Origin: Mesorhizobium sp. B4-1-4
GTDB taxonomy: Bacteria; Pseudomonadota; Alphaproteobacteria; Rhizobiales; Rhizobiaceae
Direction: 5' to 3'
Length of the DNA: 64,000 nucleotides
Assembly (NCBI RefSeq): GCF_006439395.2
Contig: NZ_CP083950.1
Span: 1,922,001-1,986,000, forward strand
Made by a program: the position numbers and the translations under genes. Positions 39,415-48,327 of this stretch are shown piece by piece (positions within the stretch are counted from its first letter, which is position 1; every line of letters starts with the position of its first letter). The notes beneath the pieces are model-generated. The model worked only from the letters and a program-made list of their open reading frames with translations. It ran no database searches and was not told the DNA's origin.

Positions 39415-39594
39415 TGAGTTATCCTCCCGTGAGACCCTTGTCCTCGATGCCGCGTGACAGCGTCCGGGTTCTCCTGCGAACGCGGACTCACGACAGCCAT
39501 CACGGAAAAAATGACAGAAAGCCGGGGTCTAAGGCAGAGCGCCTTTGGGATTATGACTTTGGTATTAGGTGCGCTGCGGCAATAAACCGGCCGG

Positions 39595-40386
39595 TCAGAC
39601 CTTGAGCGCTTCGAGAAGATTGACGGCAGCCATCATGTCCCGTTTGCGGGCCGTGCGACGCGCGACCGCTTCGGCGTCCTGCCCCCAATGCTCGATCTGC
39701 CAGTCCTCATCGACATGGCCGGCGGCCCAGGCCGCCTCACCGTCGAGCTCGCCGAAATCGACGGCGAGCGCCAGCAGCGCCGAACCGGTCAGCGAGGTCA
39801 TGACGTGGATGGCGGCCAGCCGCAGCGGCTGCGCGCGCTGGGCAAGATGACTGCCCAGAACGGCGATCGTCTCGCGCGGCTGCTCGACATGGATGATTCC
39901 TTCGGCAAGGTTGAAGCGGGCGCCGAGCGCCGCACGGGCCCAGTCAATGACCGGATCCCACTGCTCGTTCTGCCGCTCGACCAGCCCTTGCGGCGCGTCG
40001 GCACGGTAGCAGAGCAGATCCGACGAGGCAAAGCGAAGTATGTCTTCCAGCACTGCCTGCGGATCGCTGGCGACCCCGTCCAAAGCGGTGTTGACGAGGC
40101 GCATCACCGGCATCGTCACCGGATTGATGGTCTCGTCCTGCGCGGCGAACTCGTCGGCCACAAGCGCTGCCGCCGCCTGCGTCGGCAGCACCAACAGCGC
40201 CTTGCCGGGCGTACGCACCGGCTTGCCGTCGAGATGGACGGCAAACCCTCCCTCCATCGGCGCAACCGAAACGGTCTTGTAGAAGCGCTTGGGCAGCGGT
40301 GTCTTCATTTGAATCTGGGCGCGACGCACCGGATCCGGATCGGAAAGATATTTGCCCGCTTCGAGGTCGTTGAGGATATCACGCAT
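39595..40386 (-). CDS. ATP12-family F1-ATPase assembly chaperone
   Basis: 263 residues. Helps assemble F1 alpha subunit, as in mitochondria; restricted to alphaproteobacteria and organelles. Signature FYKTVSVAPMEGGFAVHLDGKPVRTPGK near the N-terminus and the helical C-domain with DLLCYRADAPQGLVERQNEQWDP. It lies 12 bases downstream of the EamA gene. Confidence 0.92.
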   Translation of the reverse strand: MRDILNDLEAGKYLSDPDPVRRAQIQMKTPLPKRFYKTVSVAPMEGGFAVHLDGKPVRTPGKALLVLPTQAAAALVADEFAAQDETINPVTMPVMRLVNTALDGVASDPQAVLEDILRFASSDLLCYRADAPQGLVERQNEQWDPVIDWARAALGARFNLAEGIIHVEQPRETIAVLGSHLAQRAQPLRLAAIHVMTSLTGSALLALAVDFGELDGEAAWAAGHVDEDWQIEHWGQDAEAVARRTARKRDMMAAVNLLEALKV

Positions 40387-40398
40387 GAAATCTCTCTC

Positions 40399-41313
40399 TT
40401 ACACCGGTGTCAGCTTGCGTGCCGGCCGGTTGACGATGATCAGGCCCGCTACAATCAAGCCAAGTGCCAGAAAAATGCGAATGGTCAGCGGCTCGTTCAA
40501 GATCAAGGCACCGCACAAGACACCAAAAACCGGCGACAGGAAAGTGAAGCTGGACAGGCCGGAGGCCGGATAGCGGCGCAGCAGCCAGAACCATAGGACA
40601 TAGGTGAAAGCGACGATGTAGATCGCCTGGAAAAGCAGCGCCAATGTCGGCAGCAATGAGGGATCGCGCACCGGCGGACCGGCGAGAGGCAATACCAAAA
40701 TGCCGACTATCGCCGCGCCGGCGAGCTGATAGAGCAACAGCTTCTCGGCGCTCGCTTCAACCAGTTTCGACCGTTTGATGAGGATATTGGTCAAGGCCCA
40801 GAAGAACCCGGAGCCGAGGCTCAGGAGATCACCGAACAGCATGTCGCCGCCGCCGAGCTTATCGGAAAAGACCGTGGCAAGGCCGGCGAAGGCCAATAGC
40901 AGGCCGAGGAATTTGCGCCAGGTGATCTGCTCGCCAAGCAGGACATGCCCACCCACCAGCATCCAGAACGGCATTGAGTTGACCAACAGCGTGTTGCGGG
41001 CAACGGTCGTGTGCTCCAGCCCCACGTAGAGGCAGAGGAATTCGATGCCGAAAAGCACGCCGACAGCGATACCGGCGAGCAACGTGCCATCCCGGGTGAA
41101 AAGCGCGATGCCGCGCCAGCGACACCAGAGAAAGACGAAGAAGCCGCCAATGACCGAGCGCGCGATCGCCAGGAAGACGGGATCGTAGCCGGCATAGGAG
41201 ATCTTGGCGGCGACGTAGTTCAGGCCCCAGGAAAAGGTCAGGCCGACCATGATGGCAGCGGCTGCTAGATCGACCGTGTCGCGGCGGTCCAGCACGTCGG
41301 TAGCGCCACTCAC
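40399..41313 (-). CDS. EamA/DMT-family transporter
   Basis: 304 residues, ten hydrophobic helices in two EamA repeats (about 20-150 and 165-300): LTFSWGLNYVAAKISYAG, RNTLLVNSMPFWMLVGGHVLLGE, FFWALTNILIKR, FTFLSPVFGVLCGALILNEPLT. I start at GTG 41313, 7 bases after GGAGG and 2 bases after the rluC stop. Substrate unknown, exporter likely. Confidence 0.88.
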   Translation of the reverse strand: MSGATDVLDRRDTVDLAAAAIMVGLTFSWGLNYVAAKISYAGYDPVFLAIARSVIGGFFVFLWCRWRGIALFTRDGTLLAGIAVGVLFGIEFLCLYVGLEHTTVARNTLLVNSMPFWMLVGGHVLLGEQITWRKFLGLLLAFAGLATVFSDKLGGGDMLFGDLLSLGSGFFWALTNILIKRSKLVEASAEKLLLYQLAGAAIVGILVLPLAGPPVRDPSLLPTLALLFQAIYIVAFTYVLWFWLLRRYPASGLSSFTFLSPVFGVLCGALILNEPLTIRIFLALGLIVAGLIIVNRPARKLTPV

Positions 41314-41315
41314 AA

Positions 41316-42296
41316 TCAGTCCTCCGCGCTCTGCTCGTCGAAACCGATCAGGTTCCAGCTCTGGCGCATGTGTGGTGGCATCGGGGCGCTGACGTCGATG
41401 ACACCCTTGTCCGGATGAGGAATGATAATCCGGCGCGCATGCAGGTGCAGGCGGTTCTGAATGCCACCGGGAAAATCCCAATTGGTGTCGGCCTCGAAAT
41501 ATTTGGGATCACCGATGATCGGACAACCGATATAGGCCGCATGGACGCGCAACTGATGCGTGCGCCCAGTATAGGGCTCCATCTCCAGCCAGGTCATCGT
41601 CTGTGCCGCCTGCTCGATGATGCGGTAGTAGGAGACGGCGTGGTCGGCGCCCTTTTCGCCGTGTGCTGCGATGCGCACGCGGTCGCCGTCTGGCGTCGCC
41701 TCCTTGATCAGCCAGGTCGAGATCTTGTCCTCGCGCTTGGGCGGCACGCCCTTGACCAGCGCCCAATAGGTTTTCTTGGTCTCACGGGCGCGGAATGCCT
41801 CGGAGAGCTTCATCGCGGCCAGTCTCGTGCGAGCAACGACCAGCACACCCGACGTGTCGCGGTCGAGCCGGTGCACCAGCCGTGGCTTCTCGCCCTTCTG
41901 GTTGCGCCAGGCTTCCAGCATGTCGTCGACATTGCGGGTGACGCCCGAACCGCCCTGCACCGCCAGACCCGCCGGCTTGTTGAAGACAAAGACCTTCGGG
42001 TCCTCATGCAGCAGCATCTTGGCGAGCACGTCGGCATCGTCCTGGTTGCGGATCGAGTGGCCGGTGAGCGGGCTGTCGCCTTTCTTATCCACCTCGAGCG
42101 GCGGAACGCGCACCAGTTGACCAGGCTCGACGCGGGTGTCCGCCTTGACGCGACCGCCATCGACGCGGATCTGGCCGGAGCGCAGCAGTTTCTGCAGATG
42201 GCCAAAGCCAAGGCCCGGGAAATGGGTCTTGAACCAGCGATCGAGCCGCATGCCCGCCTCGCCGGCTTCCACCGTGATCTGTTCAACGCCTGCCAT
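41316..42296 (-). CDS. RluC/RluD-type 23S rRNA pseudouridine synthase
   Basis: 326 residues. S4 RNA-binding domain (about 15-75, RLDRWFKTHFPGLGFGHLQKLLRSGQIRVDG), then the RluA catalytic domain with HRLDRDTSGVLVVAR, where the second Asp is the catalytic residue, and YTGRTHQLRVHAAYIGCPIIGD. Target uridines in 23S rRNA are inferred from family. Neighbours crcB and atp12 are conserved in alphaproteobacteria. Confidence 0.93.
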   Translation of the reverse strand: MAGVEQITVEAGEAGMRLDRWFKTHFPGLGFGHLQKLLRSGQIRVDGGRVKADTRVEPGQLVRVPPLEVDKKGDSPLTGHSIRNQDDADVLAKMLLHEDPKVFVFNKPAGLAVQGGSGVTRNVDDMLEAWRNQKGEKPRLVHRLDRDTSGVLVVARTRLAAMKLSEAFRARETKKTYWALVKGVPPKREDKISTWLIKEATPDGDRVRIAAHGEKGADHAVSYYRIIEQAAQTMTWLEMEPYTGRTHQLRVHAAYIGCPIIGDPKYFEADTNWDFPGGIQNRLHLHARRIIIPHPDKGVIDVSAPMPPHMRQSWNLIGFDEQSAED

Positions 42297-42352
42297 ATTT
42301 TCTTACCTGTTTTCCGAGCGGGGCCTGGCCTGCTCTCGGCGCGCCAATAGCA

Positions 42353-42727
42353 TTAAGGCAGGCTTCTTGCGAGCCAAAGACCCAAAAACAAGGCGATGAT
42401 GGCACCAATGACGCTGGCCAGTGCATATCCAAACGCGGGCAGTGTGGCGCCCCGCTCCCAAAGCGTCGCGAAATCGAGCGAGAAAGCCGAAAAGGTGGTG
42501 AAGCCGCCGAAGATGCCGGTGGCGACAAAGAGCCTGACTTCGTTCGATCCGCCGCGGCGCGCCAGGATAGCAATGAACAGGCCCATGGCGAAGGAGCCGA
42601 CGATGTTGATGGCCATCGTGCCCCAGGGATAGTTAGGGCCCACAAGGCGCAGCGCGCCCATACTGGTCAGATGGCGGATGCCGGCGCCGATGCCGCCGCC
42701 AATGACAACGAGAAGCAGATTGAACAT
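42353..42727 (-). CDS. crcB: Fluoride channel CrcB (Fluc)
   Basis: 124 residues, four helices. Exports F- as a dual-topology dimer. GGGIGAGIRHL, PWGTMAINIVGSFAMGL, and GIFGGFTTFSAFSLD with the phenylalanine box are complete. 56 bases from rluC. No fluoride riboswitch was recognised upstream; the damaged DUF779 gene occupies that place. Confidence 0.95.
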   Translation of the reverse strand: MFNLLLVVIGGGIGAGIRHLTSMGALRLVGPNYPWGTMAINIVGSFAMGLFIAILARRGGSNEVRLFVATGIFGGFTTFSAFSLDFATLWERGATLPAFGYALASVIGAIIALFLGLWLARSLP

Positions 42728-42735
42728 GGCCGTCT

Positions 42736-43049
42736 ACTGCCCCTGCGAGGGCGGCGGCGTCAATCCCTTCAGACCCGCAAGGCGTTCCGGGAATGGCACA
42801 GATGGTTGAGCGCGTCAGAAACCGTTTTTCGCGCCCGTTGTCGAGGGAGAACATGCCACCCCTGCCCGCTACTACGTCGATGATGAGGTCGGTGTGTTTC
42901 CACACCTCATATTGCGAGGCGCTGATATAGACCGGCGTTCCGCCGATCTCGCCCAGCATGACGTCGTTGTCGCCGACAATGAACTCACCGCGGGGATAGC
43001 ACATTGGCGATGAGCCGTCGCAGCAGCCGCCGGACTGGTGAAACAGCAC
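42736..43049 (-). pseudogene. DUF779 family gene, truncated and probably frameshifted
   Basis: VLFHQSGGCCDGSSPMCYPRG, GEIGGTPVYISASQYEVWKH and IIDVVAGRGGMFSLDNGREKRFLTRS are clear DUF779, normally found next to aldehyde dehydrogenases. The normal first 25-30 residues are missing; a TGA lies about 14 codons upstream and the only start is a GTG inside the conserved core. After FLTRS the frame runs on into crcB; a +1 frame instead gives VPFPERLAGLKGLTPPPSQGQ and a TAG 6 bases before the crcB ATG, a more natural end. Hence two lesions. Confidence 0.55.
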
Positions 43050-43079
43050 CGGTCCGGCTGCGCCAGTGGATTTTTCAGT

Positions 43080-43910
43080 TCAGGTTGTTTCGACCTTCTT
43101 CGGCTTGGTCGAGCCAATCATCTTCCAGTTCTTGTAGAACATCGAATTGATGCGTTCGACGCTGACCGAGACGACGGCGAGCATGCCGGCTATCAGGCGG
43201 GGAACCGGGGACGGCCTGATGATGTCCATGAACACACAGTAGCGGCGGCCGTCATATTCATTGACCGATCGATGCAGCAGCGTGTCGTCGAAAATGAACA
43301 GCGGATTGTCGTACCAGTAATTCTTGACGTTGCCGCATTCGACGAAGATCTCCGACTTCACCGGGATCAAATTATAGAGGATGCGCAGGCTGAGCCGCAG
43401 CGGGCCGAAATGCCAGGAAGTCGATTCGCGTTTGCTGAAAACGGAAACGGCGATGGTCTTGATGTATTTGAAATCCTTGTTGAACTCGGCGACGTTGTCT
43501 ATCTTGTGCTTGCCGTACCACTGATAGACATACATGCCGCGCCGGCCGGCGCCGAAATTGGCGTCGATGTCGGCGATGATCTCGTCCTTGCGCGCCTTGA
43601 AAATATCAAGAACCTCATTGACCTCGCGCTGATAGTCTTCCGGAAACTGCTCCAGCTTCCACACGCCCGGATTTTTGTAGCAGAGCAGATCCACCAGCAG
43701 GTTGAACGGCGAGAGCAGCCAGGTGAACAGGCCGTTGCCAAGGAAATAGCCGCTGAACAGCGACAGATCCTTCCTGTCGTTGCGCAAGACGTCGATCAGG
43801 CCGCAAACGATGAAGATCGTCGTCAGGATGGGAATGAAATAGAAGCCAAGGGCGAGAAGCGGAATGGCGATGGCGAATTTGCGAAGGGATTTGCGAAGGG
43901 TTTTTGTCAT
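43080..43910 (-). CDS. LpxO-like aspartyl/asparaginyl beta-hydroxylase family protein
   Basis: 276 residues. Two N-terminal membrane helices (about 10-60), then a beta-hydroxylase domain. LpxO adds a 2-OH to lipid A acyl chains. SWHFGPLRLSLRILYNLIP, KSEIFVECG and FIFDDTLLHRSVNEYDGRRYCVFMDI match the jelly roll; the second His (LLHRSV) and the 2-oxoglutarate Arg (GRRYC) are there. The position of the first iron His (family LRxHLxL) reads LRILYNL, with no His. Activity is uncertain. Confidence 0.75.
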   Translation of the reverse strand: MTKTLRKSLRKFAIAIPLLALGFYFIPILTTIFIVCGLIDVLRNDRKDLSLFSGYFLGNGLFTWLLSPFNLLVDLLCYKNPGVWKLEQFPEDYQREVNEVLDIFKARKDEIIADIDANFGAGRRGMYVYQWYGKHKIDNVAEFNKDFKYIKTIAVSVFSKRESTSWHFGPLRLSLRILYNLIPVKSEIFVECGNVKNYWYDNPLFIFDDTLLHRSVNEYDGRRYCVFMDIIRPSPVPRLIAGMLAVVSVSVERINSMFYKNWKMIGSTKPKKVETT

Positions 43911-44066
43911 TTTTCCACGCGCGAAGCGCGATCCTGTTGCGAGATGCCAAAATCACGGCAACGACCACCGCCCGGTCGTGCGCCTTGATAAGGTTTTTTG
44001 GGTGACCACACAACGGTCAGGGCATCGTGGCCTAGTGGCTGCCTTGTGGAGCTTGCTGGAATCAGG

Positions 44067-44744
44067 TCAATGCACCGCCGGCAAGCCGAGCTCGTCCCAT
44101 TTGTCCCTGGCCACGGGATCGCCGACCAGAAACTCAAAGTCAATGACGCTTTCACCGTCTTGTGCGAGCTGGCATTTGAATTTCAGGTTGTACCAGTTTT
44201 TGCGGCTGCGGAAAGCCGCGCCATTCGCGGCGATCGTGGTGCCCGTGATCTTTTCCTCCGCCGTCGCATAGGGCACCACACGGTCTGGCTGAAAGTCCGC
44301 GCGCCATCGGCGAATCTGGTCCGTGGCCTCGATATCGCACAATTGCACCATGCGCTCGTCGGAAGCGAAGGTCGCAAGATCGGCGCGCGCCTGCCGGCTG
44401 CGCGGATCGGCGAGCGTCTTGCCCGACAGCATTTCTGTTGGCCGGATCATGGTCGGCGCGCTGGGCGGTTGAGGTTTGGCCGGGTTCGAAGGAGGTGGTG
44501 GCGCTGCTGCCCGCGGCTTCGGCATCGCCGGAGCAGATGGTGCGGGCGGCGGTCTGGTCGATGCCTCGAATTGTTCAGGCGTCAGGATGTCGAGGGACAC
44601 ACGTTCTTCCTCCAGCCGGTTCGGCCGCTTCGGCAAGGGCAACAATGCCAGTGTCGCGGCGAACAGTGTGTGCAGGACGACCGAGGTTGAAATGCCCCAG
44701 GGCGAAGCCTCGTCCCGAAGCGTGACGACCACCGGGCCACGCAA
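44067..44744 (-). CDS. DUF930 domain protein with TonB-like N-terminus
   Basis: 225 residues. A short cytoplasmic end, one helix (about 18-36, ISTSVVLHTLFAATLALLPL), a Pro-rich periplasmic spacer (PPPAPSAPAMPKPRAAAPPPP), then DUF930 (about 115-220; LCDIEATDQIRRWR, RSRKNWYNLKFKCQ, FEFLVGDPVARDKW). The layout recalls TonB, without its CTD. Start is uncertain: TTG at 44744, 5 bases after rarA stops, or GTG four codons on. Function unknown. Confidence 0.8.
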   Translation of the reverse strand: MRGPVVVTLRDEASPWGISTSVVLHTLFAATLALLPLPKRPNRLEEERVSLDILTPEQFEASTRPPPAPSAPAMPKPRAAAPPPPSNPAKPQPPSAPTMIRPTEMLSGKTLADPRSRQARADLATFASDERMVQLCDIEATDQIRRWRADFQPDRVVPYATAEEKITGTTIAANGAAFRSRKNWYNLKFKCQLAQDGESVIDFEFLVGDPVARDKWDELGLPAVH

Positions 44745-44749
44745 GACGG

Positions 44750-46057
44750 CTATTCCCGTTCCTTGCGCAGCTTCGCCCAGTAGTCGAGCCGCTTCCGGAT
44801 ATCGCGCTCGAAACCACGCTCCGGCGGATCATAGAAGGTCTGGCGGCCCATTTTCTCCGGAAAATAGTCCTGCCCCGAAAAGGCGTCCGGCTCGTCATGG
44901 TCGTAGCGATAGCCCGCGCCGTAATCTTCCTCTTTCATCAGCTTGGTCGGCGCGTTGAGGATGTGCTTCGGCGGCAGCAGCGAGCCATGCTGCTTGGCTG
45001 CCTGCGTGGCCGCCTTGAAGGCGGTGTAGACGGCGTTGGATTTCGGTGCGGTGGCGAGATAGACGGTGGCCTCGGCAAAGGCGAGTTCGCCCTCCGGGGA
45101 GCCAAGATAGTCATACGCGTCCTTGGCAGCGTTGGCGACGACCAGCGCCTGCGGATCGGCAAGGCCGATGTCCTCCATCGCCATGCGGACCAGACGGCGG
45201 CCGAGATAGAGCGGATCCTCGCCGGCATCGAACATGCGGGCGAGATAGTAGAGCGCGGCATCCGGATCCGAGCCGCGCACCGACTTGTGCAGCGCCGAGA
45301 TCAGATTGTAATGGCCGTCCTGGCCCTTGTCGTAGATCGGCGCGCGGCGCTGGACGATGCGCTGCAACCCTTCGGGATCAAATACCTCGCCAGGCTTGGC
45401 GGCACGCCAGACTTCCTCGGCGAGGGTCAGCGATGCGCGTCCGTCGCCATCACTCATGCGGATCAGCATCGCCCGCGCCTCGTCATCGAGCGGAAGCGCC
45501 CTGCCCTCCGTTTCCTCCGCCCTCGTCATCAGCTTGGCGATGCTCTCCTCGCCGAGCGAATGGAAGACCATGACCCGCGCGCGGGATAACAGGGCCGCGT
45601 TGAGTTCAAAGGAGGGGTTTTCGGTCGTGGCGCCCACCAGAACAACTGTCCCATCCTCCATGACAGGGAGAAAGGAATCCTGCTGGGCGCGGTTGAAACG
45701 ATGGATCTCGTCGACGAAGAGCAGGGTCTGACGACCGTTGGCGCGGCGCAGCTTGGCCGCCTCGAACACTTTCTTGAGATCGGCGACGCCTGAGAAGACC
45801 GCCGATATCTGCTCGAAGGCAAGGCTGGTCTCACCGGCGAGCAACCTTGCCACCGTGGTCTTGCCGGTGCCAGGCGGCCCCCAGAAGATCATCGAGCCGA
45901 GCGAACCGGAGCCGATCAGCCGGGTTAGTGCGCCATCGGGGCCGGTCAGATGCTCCTGGCCGACGACCTCGCCAAGGTTTCTCGGCCGCAGCCTGTCGGC
46001 CAGCGGCCGTCCGGGCGGCGCCTTTTCCGGTTCGTCAACGCTGAACAGATCGGCCAT
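44750..46057 (-). CDS. rarA: Replication-associated recombination protein A
   Basis: 435 residues. AAA+ ATPase of the clamp-loader class acting at stalled forks. MADLFSVDEPEKAPPGRPLADRLRP, Walker A GPPGTGKTTVARLL, Walker B LLFVDEIHRFN, sensor GATTENPSF, then the C-domain (GSDPDAALYYLARMFDAGEDP, PPERGFERDIRKRL). Follows the Do-type protease gene by 58 bases. Confidence 0.95.
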   Translation of the reverse strand: MADLFSVDEPEKAPPGRPLADRLRPRNLGEVVGQEHLTGPDGALTRLIGSGSLGSMIFWGPPGTGKTTVARLLAGETSLAFEQISAVFSGVADLKKVFEAAKLRRANGRQTLLFVDEIHRFNRAQQDSFLPVMEDGTVVLVGATTENPSFELNAALLSRARVMVFHSLGEESIAKLMTRAEETEGRALPLDDEARAMLIRMSDGDGRASLTLAEEVWRAAKPGEVFDPEGLQRIVQRRAPIYDKGQDGHYNLISALHKSVRGSDPDAALYYLARMFDAGEDPLYLGRRLVRMAMEDIGLADPQALVVANAAKDAYDYLGSPEGELAFAEATVYLATAPKSNAVYTAFKAATQAAKQHGSLLPPKHILNAPTKLMKEEDYGAGYRYDHDEPDAFSGQDYFPEKMGRQTFYDPPERGFERDIRKRLDYWAKLRKERE

Positions 46058-46115
46058 CTATATCTTCAGGTTGGGGCACATCTTCAGGTCGGAGCATGAC
46101 CCTCGCGGGCCGAAC

Positions 46116-47609
46116 TCAGTAACGCAACACCTGGCGCAGTATCTGCCCGCCGCGCTCGACGGTAAAGCGCCACCAGCGCGTATCCTGCTGGGCAGCCTGC
46201 GCCAGAGTTGCGGCGGTGTCGATGGTGGTGCCGTTGACCTCGCGCACGATATCGCCCGGCTGGAAGCCGAAATCAGCGGCCGGCGAATCGCGGTTGATGT
46301 CGATCACCGTCACGCCCTTGAGATCAGTGCGCAGGCCAAGCTTCTGGGCCAGCCGCGGCGACAGTTCCGCGACCTTGGCGCCCGAGAACGGGCTGCGGCC
46401 ATGGAGCGTCACCTCCGAGGCTTTCGCCCCCTCCGGCGCGCGCTCCAGGGCGATGTCCATTGCCGCCTGCTTGCCCTTGTTCAGGATCGCGAAATTCGCC
46501 TTGGTGCCGATCGACAGCGTCGCCATGCGGTAGTCGAGCGCCTCGATGCTCTCGACCGGCTTGCCATTGACCTGCAGCACGACATCGCCCGGCTTCAGCC
46601 CCGCCTTGCCCGCCGGGCCCGTGGCGTCGACCGAAGACACCAATGCCCCGGTCGGCTTCTCCATGCCGAGCGATTCGGCGATCTGCGGCGTCACCGCTTC
46701 GAACTCGGCGCCGATATAGGGACGTTCGAAGAAGTCGAGCCCTGCCTTCGCGGCATCGGCGAAAGCCCGCACCATATTGGCCGGGATGGCAAAGCCGATG
46801 CCGATCGAGCCGCCGCTGCGGCTGTAAATGGCGGTGTTGATGCCGACCAACTGGCCGCCCATGTTGATCAGCGCGCCACCGGAATTGCCGGGATTGATCG
46901 CGGCGTCGGTCTGGATGAAATAGCCCGAATCCGAGACGCCGATATGGCTGCGGGCAAGCGCGGAAACGATGCCGCTGGTGGTGGTCTGGCCGACGCCGAA
47001 GGGATTGCCGATGGCCAGCACCAGATCGCCGACTTCGAGCGCGTCGGAATCGCCGATGGCGATGACCGGGAACGGCTTGTCGGCTTCGATCTTGAGCACG
47101 GCGAGATCGAGCGTCTCGTCCTTCAGCATCACCTTGCTGGTGAATTCGCGCCCGTCGGCGGTCGCCACCTTGACCTCGTCGGCATCCTTGATGACATGAA
47201 AATTGGTGACGATGACACCACTCGGATCGACCAGCACGCCCGAACCCAGCGAGGACTGCGCACGCGGCTGCGCGCGGCCGAAAAACTCCTCGAAGAACGG
47301 ATCGCCTTCGAAGGGCGATGTCACCTTGGCCGTCTGCGAGGCATAGACATTGACTACGGCCGGCGCCGTCTGCTTGACCAGCGGCGCGAACGAAAGTTGC
47401 ACCTCGTCGCGACCGAAAGGCACGCGCTTGTCCGGTCCTGAGGTGGCATTCTCCCCTTCAACGCCGTGCAGCAGATCGGTCAGCACGTCCGACAGGCCCG
47501 GATCGGCGGGCTTCGCGGCGTCTTCAGCCAGAGCCTGCCGGACTGCCGGTGCGGCTGCGAACACCATGAAGGCGCAGAGCAGAACTAGAGGCAGTCTTTT
47601 GGCGCGCAT
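46116..47609 (-). CDS. degP: Do-family periplasmic serine protease (DegP/DegQ-like)
   Basis: 497 residues: signal peptide (about 1-28), trypsin-like domain with His in VTNFHVIKD, Asp in TLDLAVLKI and Ser in NPGNSGGALIN, and two PDZ domains (PAGKAGLKPGDVVLQVNGKP; PAADFGFQPGDIVREVNGT). A periplasmic quality-control protease/chaperone. ATG 47609 chosen: GGAGG upstream and start of the signal peptide. Confidence 0.95.
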   Translation of the reverse strand: MRAKRLPLVLLCAFMVFAAAPAVRQALAEDAAKPADPGLSDVLTDLLHGVEGENATSGPDKRVPFGRDEVQLSFAPLVKQTAPAVVNVYASQTAKVTSPFEGDPFFEEFFGRAQPRAQSSLGSGVLVDPSGVIVTNFHVIKDADEVKVATADGREFTSKVMLKDETLDLAVLKIEADKPFPVIAIGDSDALEVGDLVLAIGNPFGVGQTTTSGIVSALARSHIGVSDSGYFIQTDAAINPGNSGGALINMGGQLVGINTAIYSRSGGSIGIGFAIPANMVRAFADAAKAGLDFFERPYIGAEFEAVTPQIAESLGMEKPTGALVSSVDATGPAGKAGLKPGDVVLQVNGKPVESIEALDYRMATLSIGTKANFAILNKGKQAAMDIALERAPEGAKASEVTLHGRSPFSGAKVAELSPRLAQKLGLRTDLKGVTVIDINRDSPAADFGFQPGDIVREVNGTTIDTAATLAQAAQQDTRWWRFTVERGGQILRQVLRY

Positions 47610-47745
47610 TCGCGAATCCTCCAAGGCAAGTTCGGGCGCATTGTCCCGACGATTGTGCAAAATGAAAGGCTAAGCTGCTGAAATCCGATTATTTTCGCGC
47701 CAGCGGACCATTATGGGAGGCTTTGGCGAGCACCAGATATGAAAA

Positions 47746-47770
47746 AAGGGGCCTGCGGGGCCCCTTCAAT
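47746..47770 (-). terminator. Terminator of the alpha ribosomal operon
   Basis: On the minus strand AAGGGGCC-CCGCA-GGCCCCTT followed by TTTTCATATC, 25 bases after the rplQ stop. Confidence 0.85.
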
Positions 47771-47791
47771 TCACTTCGCAAAGACTACGCC

Positions 47792-48223
47792 TTACGCGGC
47801 CGCGGCTTCCTCATTGGCGCCTTCGGCCTCGATGCGGGCGCGGTCGCCGGCGCCCTTGGCCGAGGTGTCGCGATCGACGAACTCGATGACGGCCATCGCG
47901 GCATTGTCGCCGTGACGGAAGCCCGCCTTCATGATGCGCAGGTAGCCGCCGTTGCGGGTGGCGTAGCGCGGGGCGATGATGTCGAACAGGCGCTTGACGA
48001 CGCCTTCATTACCGATCTGGGCGATCACCTGACGGCGGGCATGCAAGTCGCCGCGCTTGCCGAGCGTCACCAGCTTCTCGACGATCGGACGCAGGTCCTT
48101 CGCCTTCGGCAGGGTGGTGACGATCTGCTCGTGTTCGAGCAGCGACACGGCGAGATTGGCAAACATCGACTTGCGGTGGCTGATGCTGCGGGCGAAGCGG
48201 CGGCCTTTGAAACCGTGGCGCAT
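47792..48223 (-). CDS. rplQ: 50S ribosomal protein L17
   Basis: 143 residues. Large-subunit protein. [20 protein letters not shown] is the family opening; [20 protein letters not shown] follows. The C-terminus ([12 protein letters not shown]) is a short acidic/Ala tail. Last gene of the ribosomal supercluster; 104 bases after rpoA, terminator after it. Confidence 0.97.
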   Translation of the reverse strand: MRHGFKGRRFARSISHRKSMFANLAVSLLEHEQIVTTLPKAKDLRPIVEKLVTLGKRGDLHARRQVIAQIGNEGVVKRLFDIIAPRYATRNGGYLRIMKAGFRHGDNAAMAVIEFVDRDTSAKGAGDRARIEAEGANEEAAAA

Positions 48224-48327
48224 AGCTCTTTTCCTTCTTCAGTTGTTCAAGAGGCCACGGCCTCTGATGGTTTTCCGCATGACCGTCGGATCGAGCGGCT
48301 TACGCCGCCGATCCTTGGAATTCATGC

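Noticed and set aside
42633..42735. DUF779 frame reading into crcB
   Set aside because: It overlaps the crcB start out of frame and leaves the DUF779 consensus after FLTRS; more likely the product of a frameshift.
42728..42790. Fluoride riboswitch before crcB
   Set aside because: No pseudoknot-like crcB motif; the segment is the end of the DUF779 relic.
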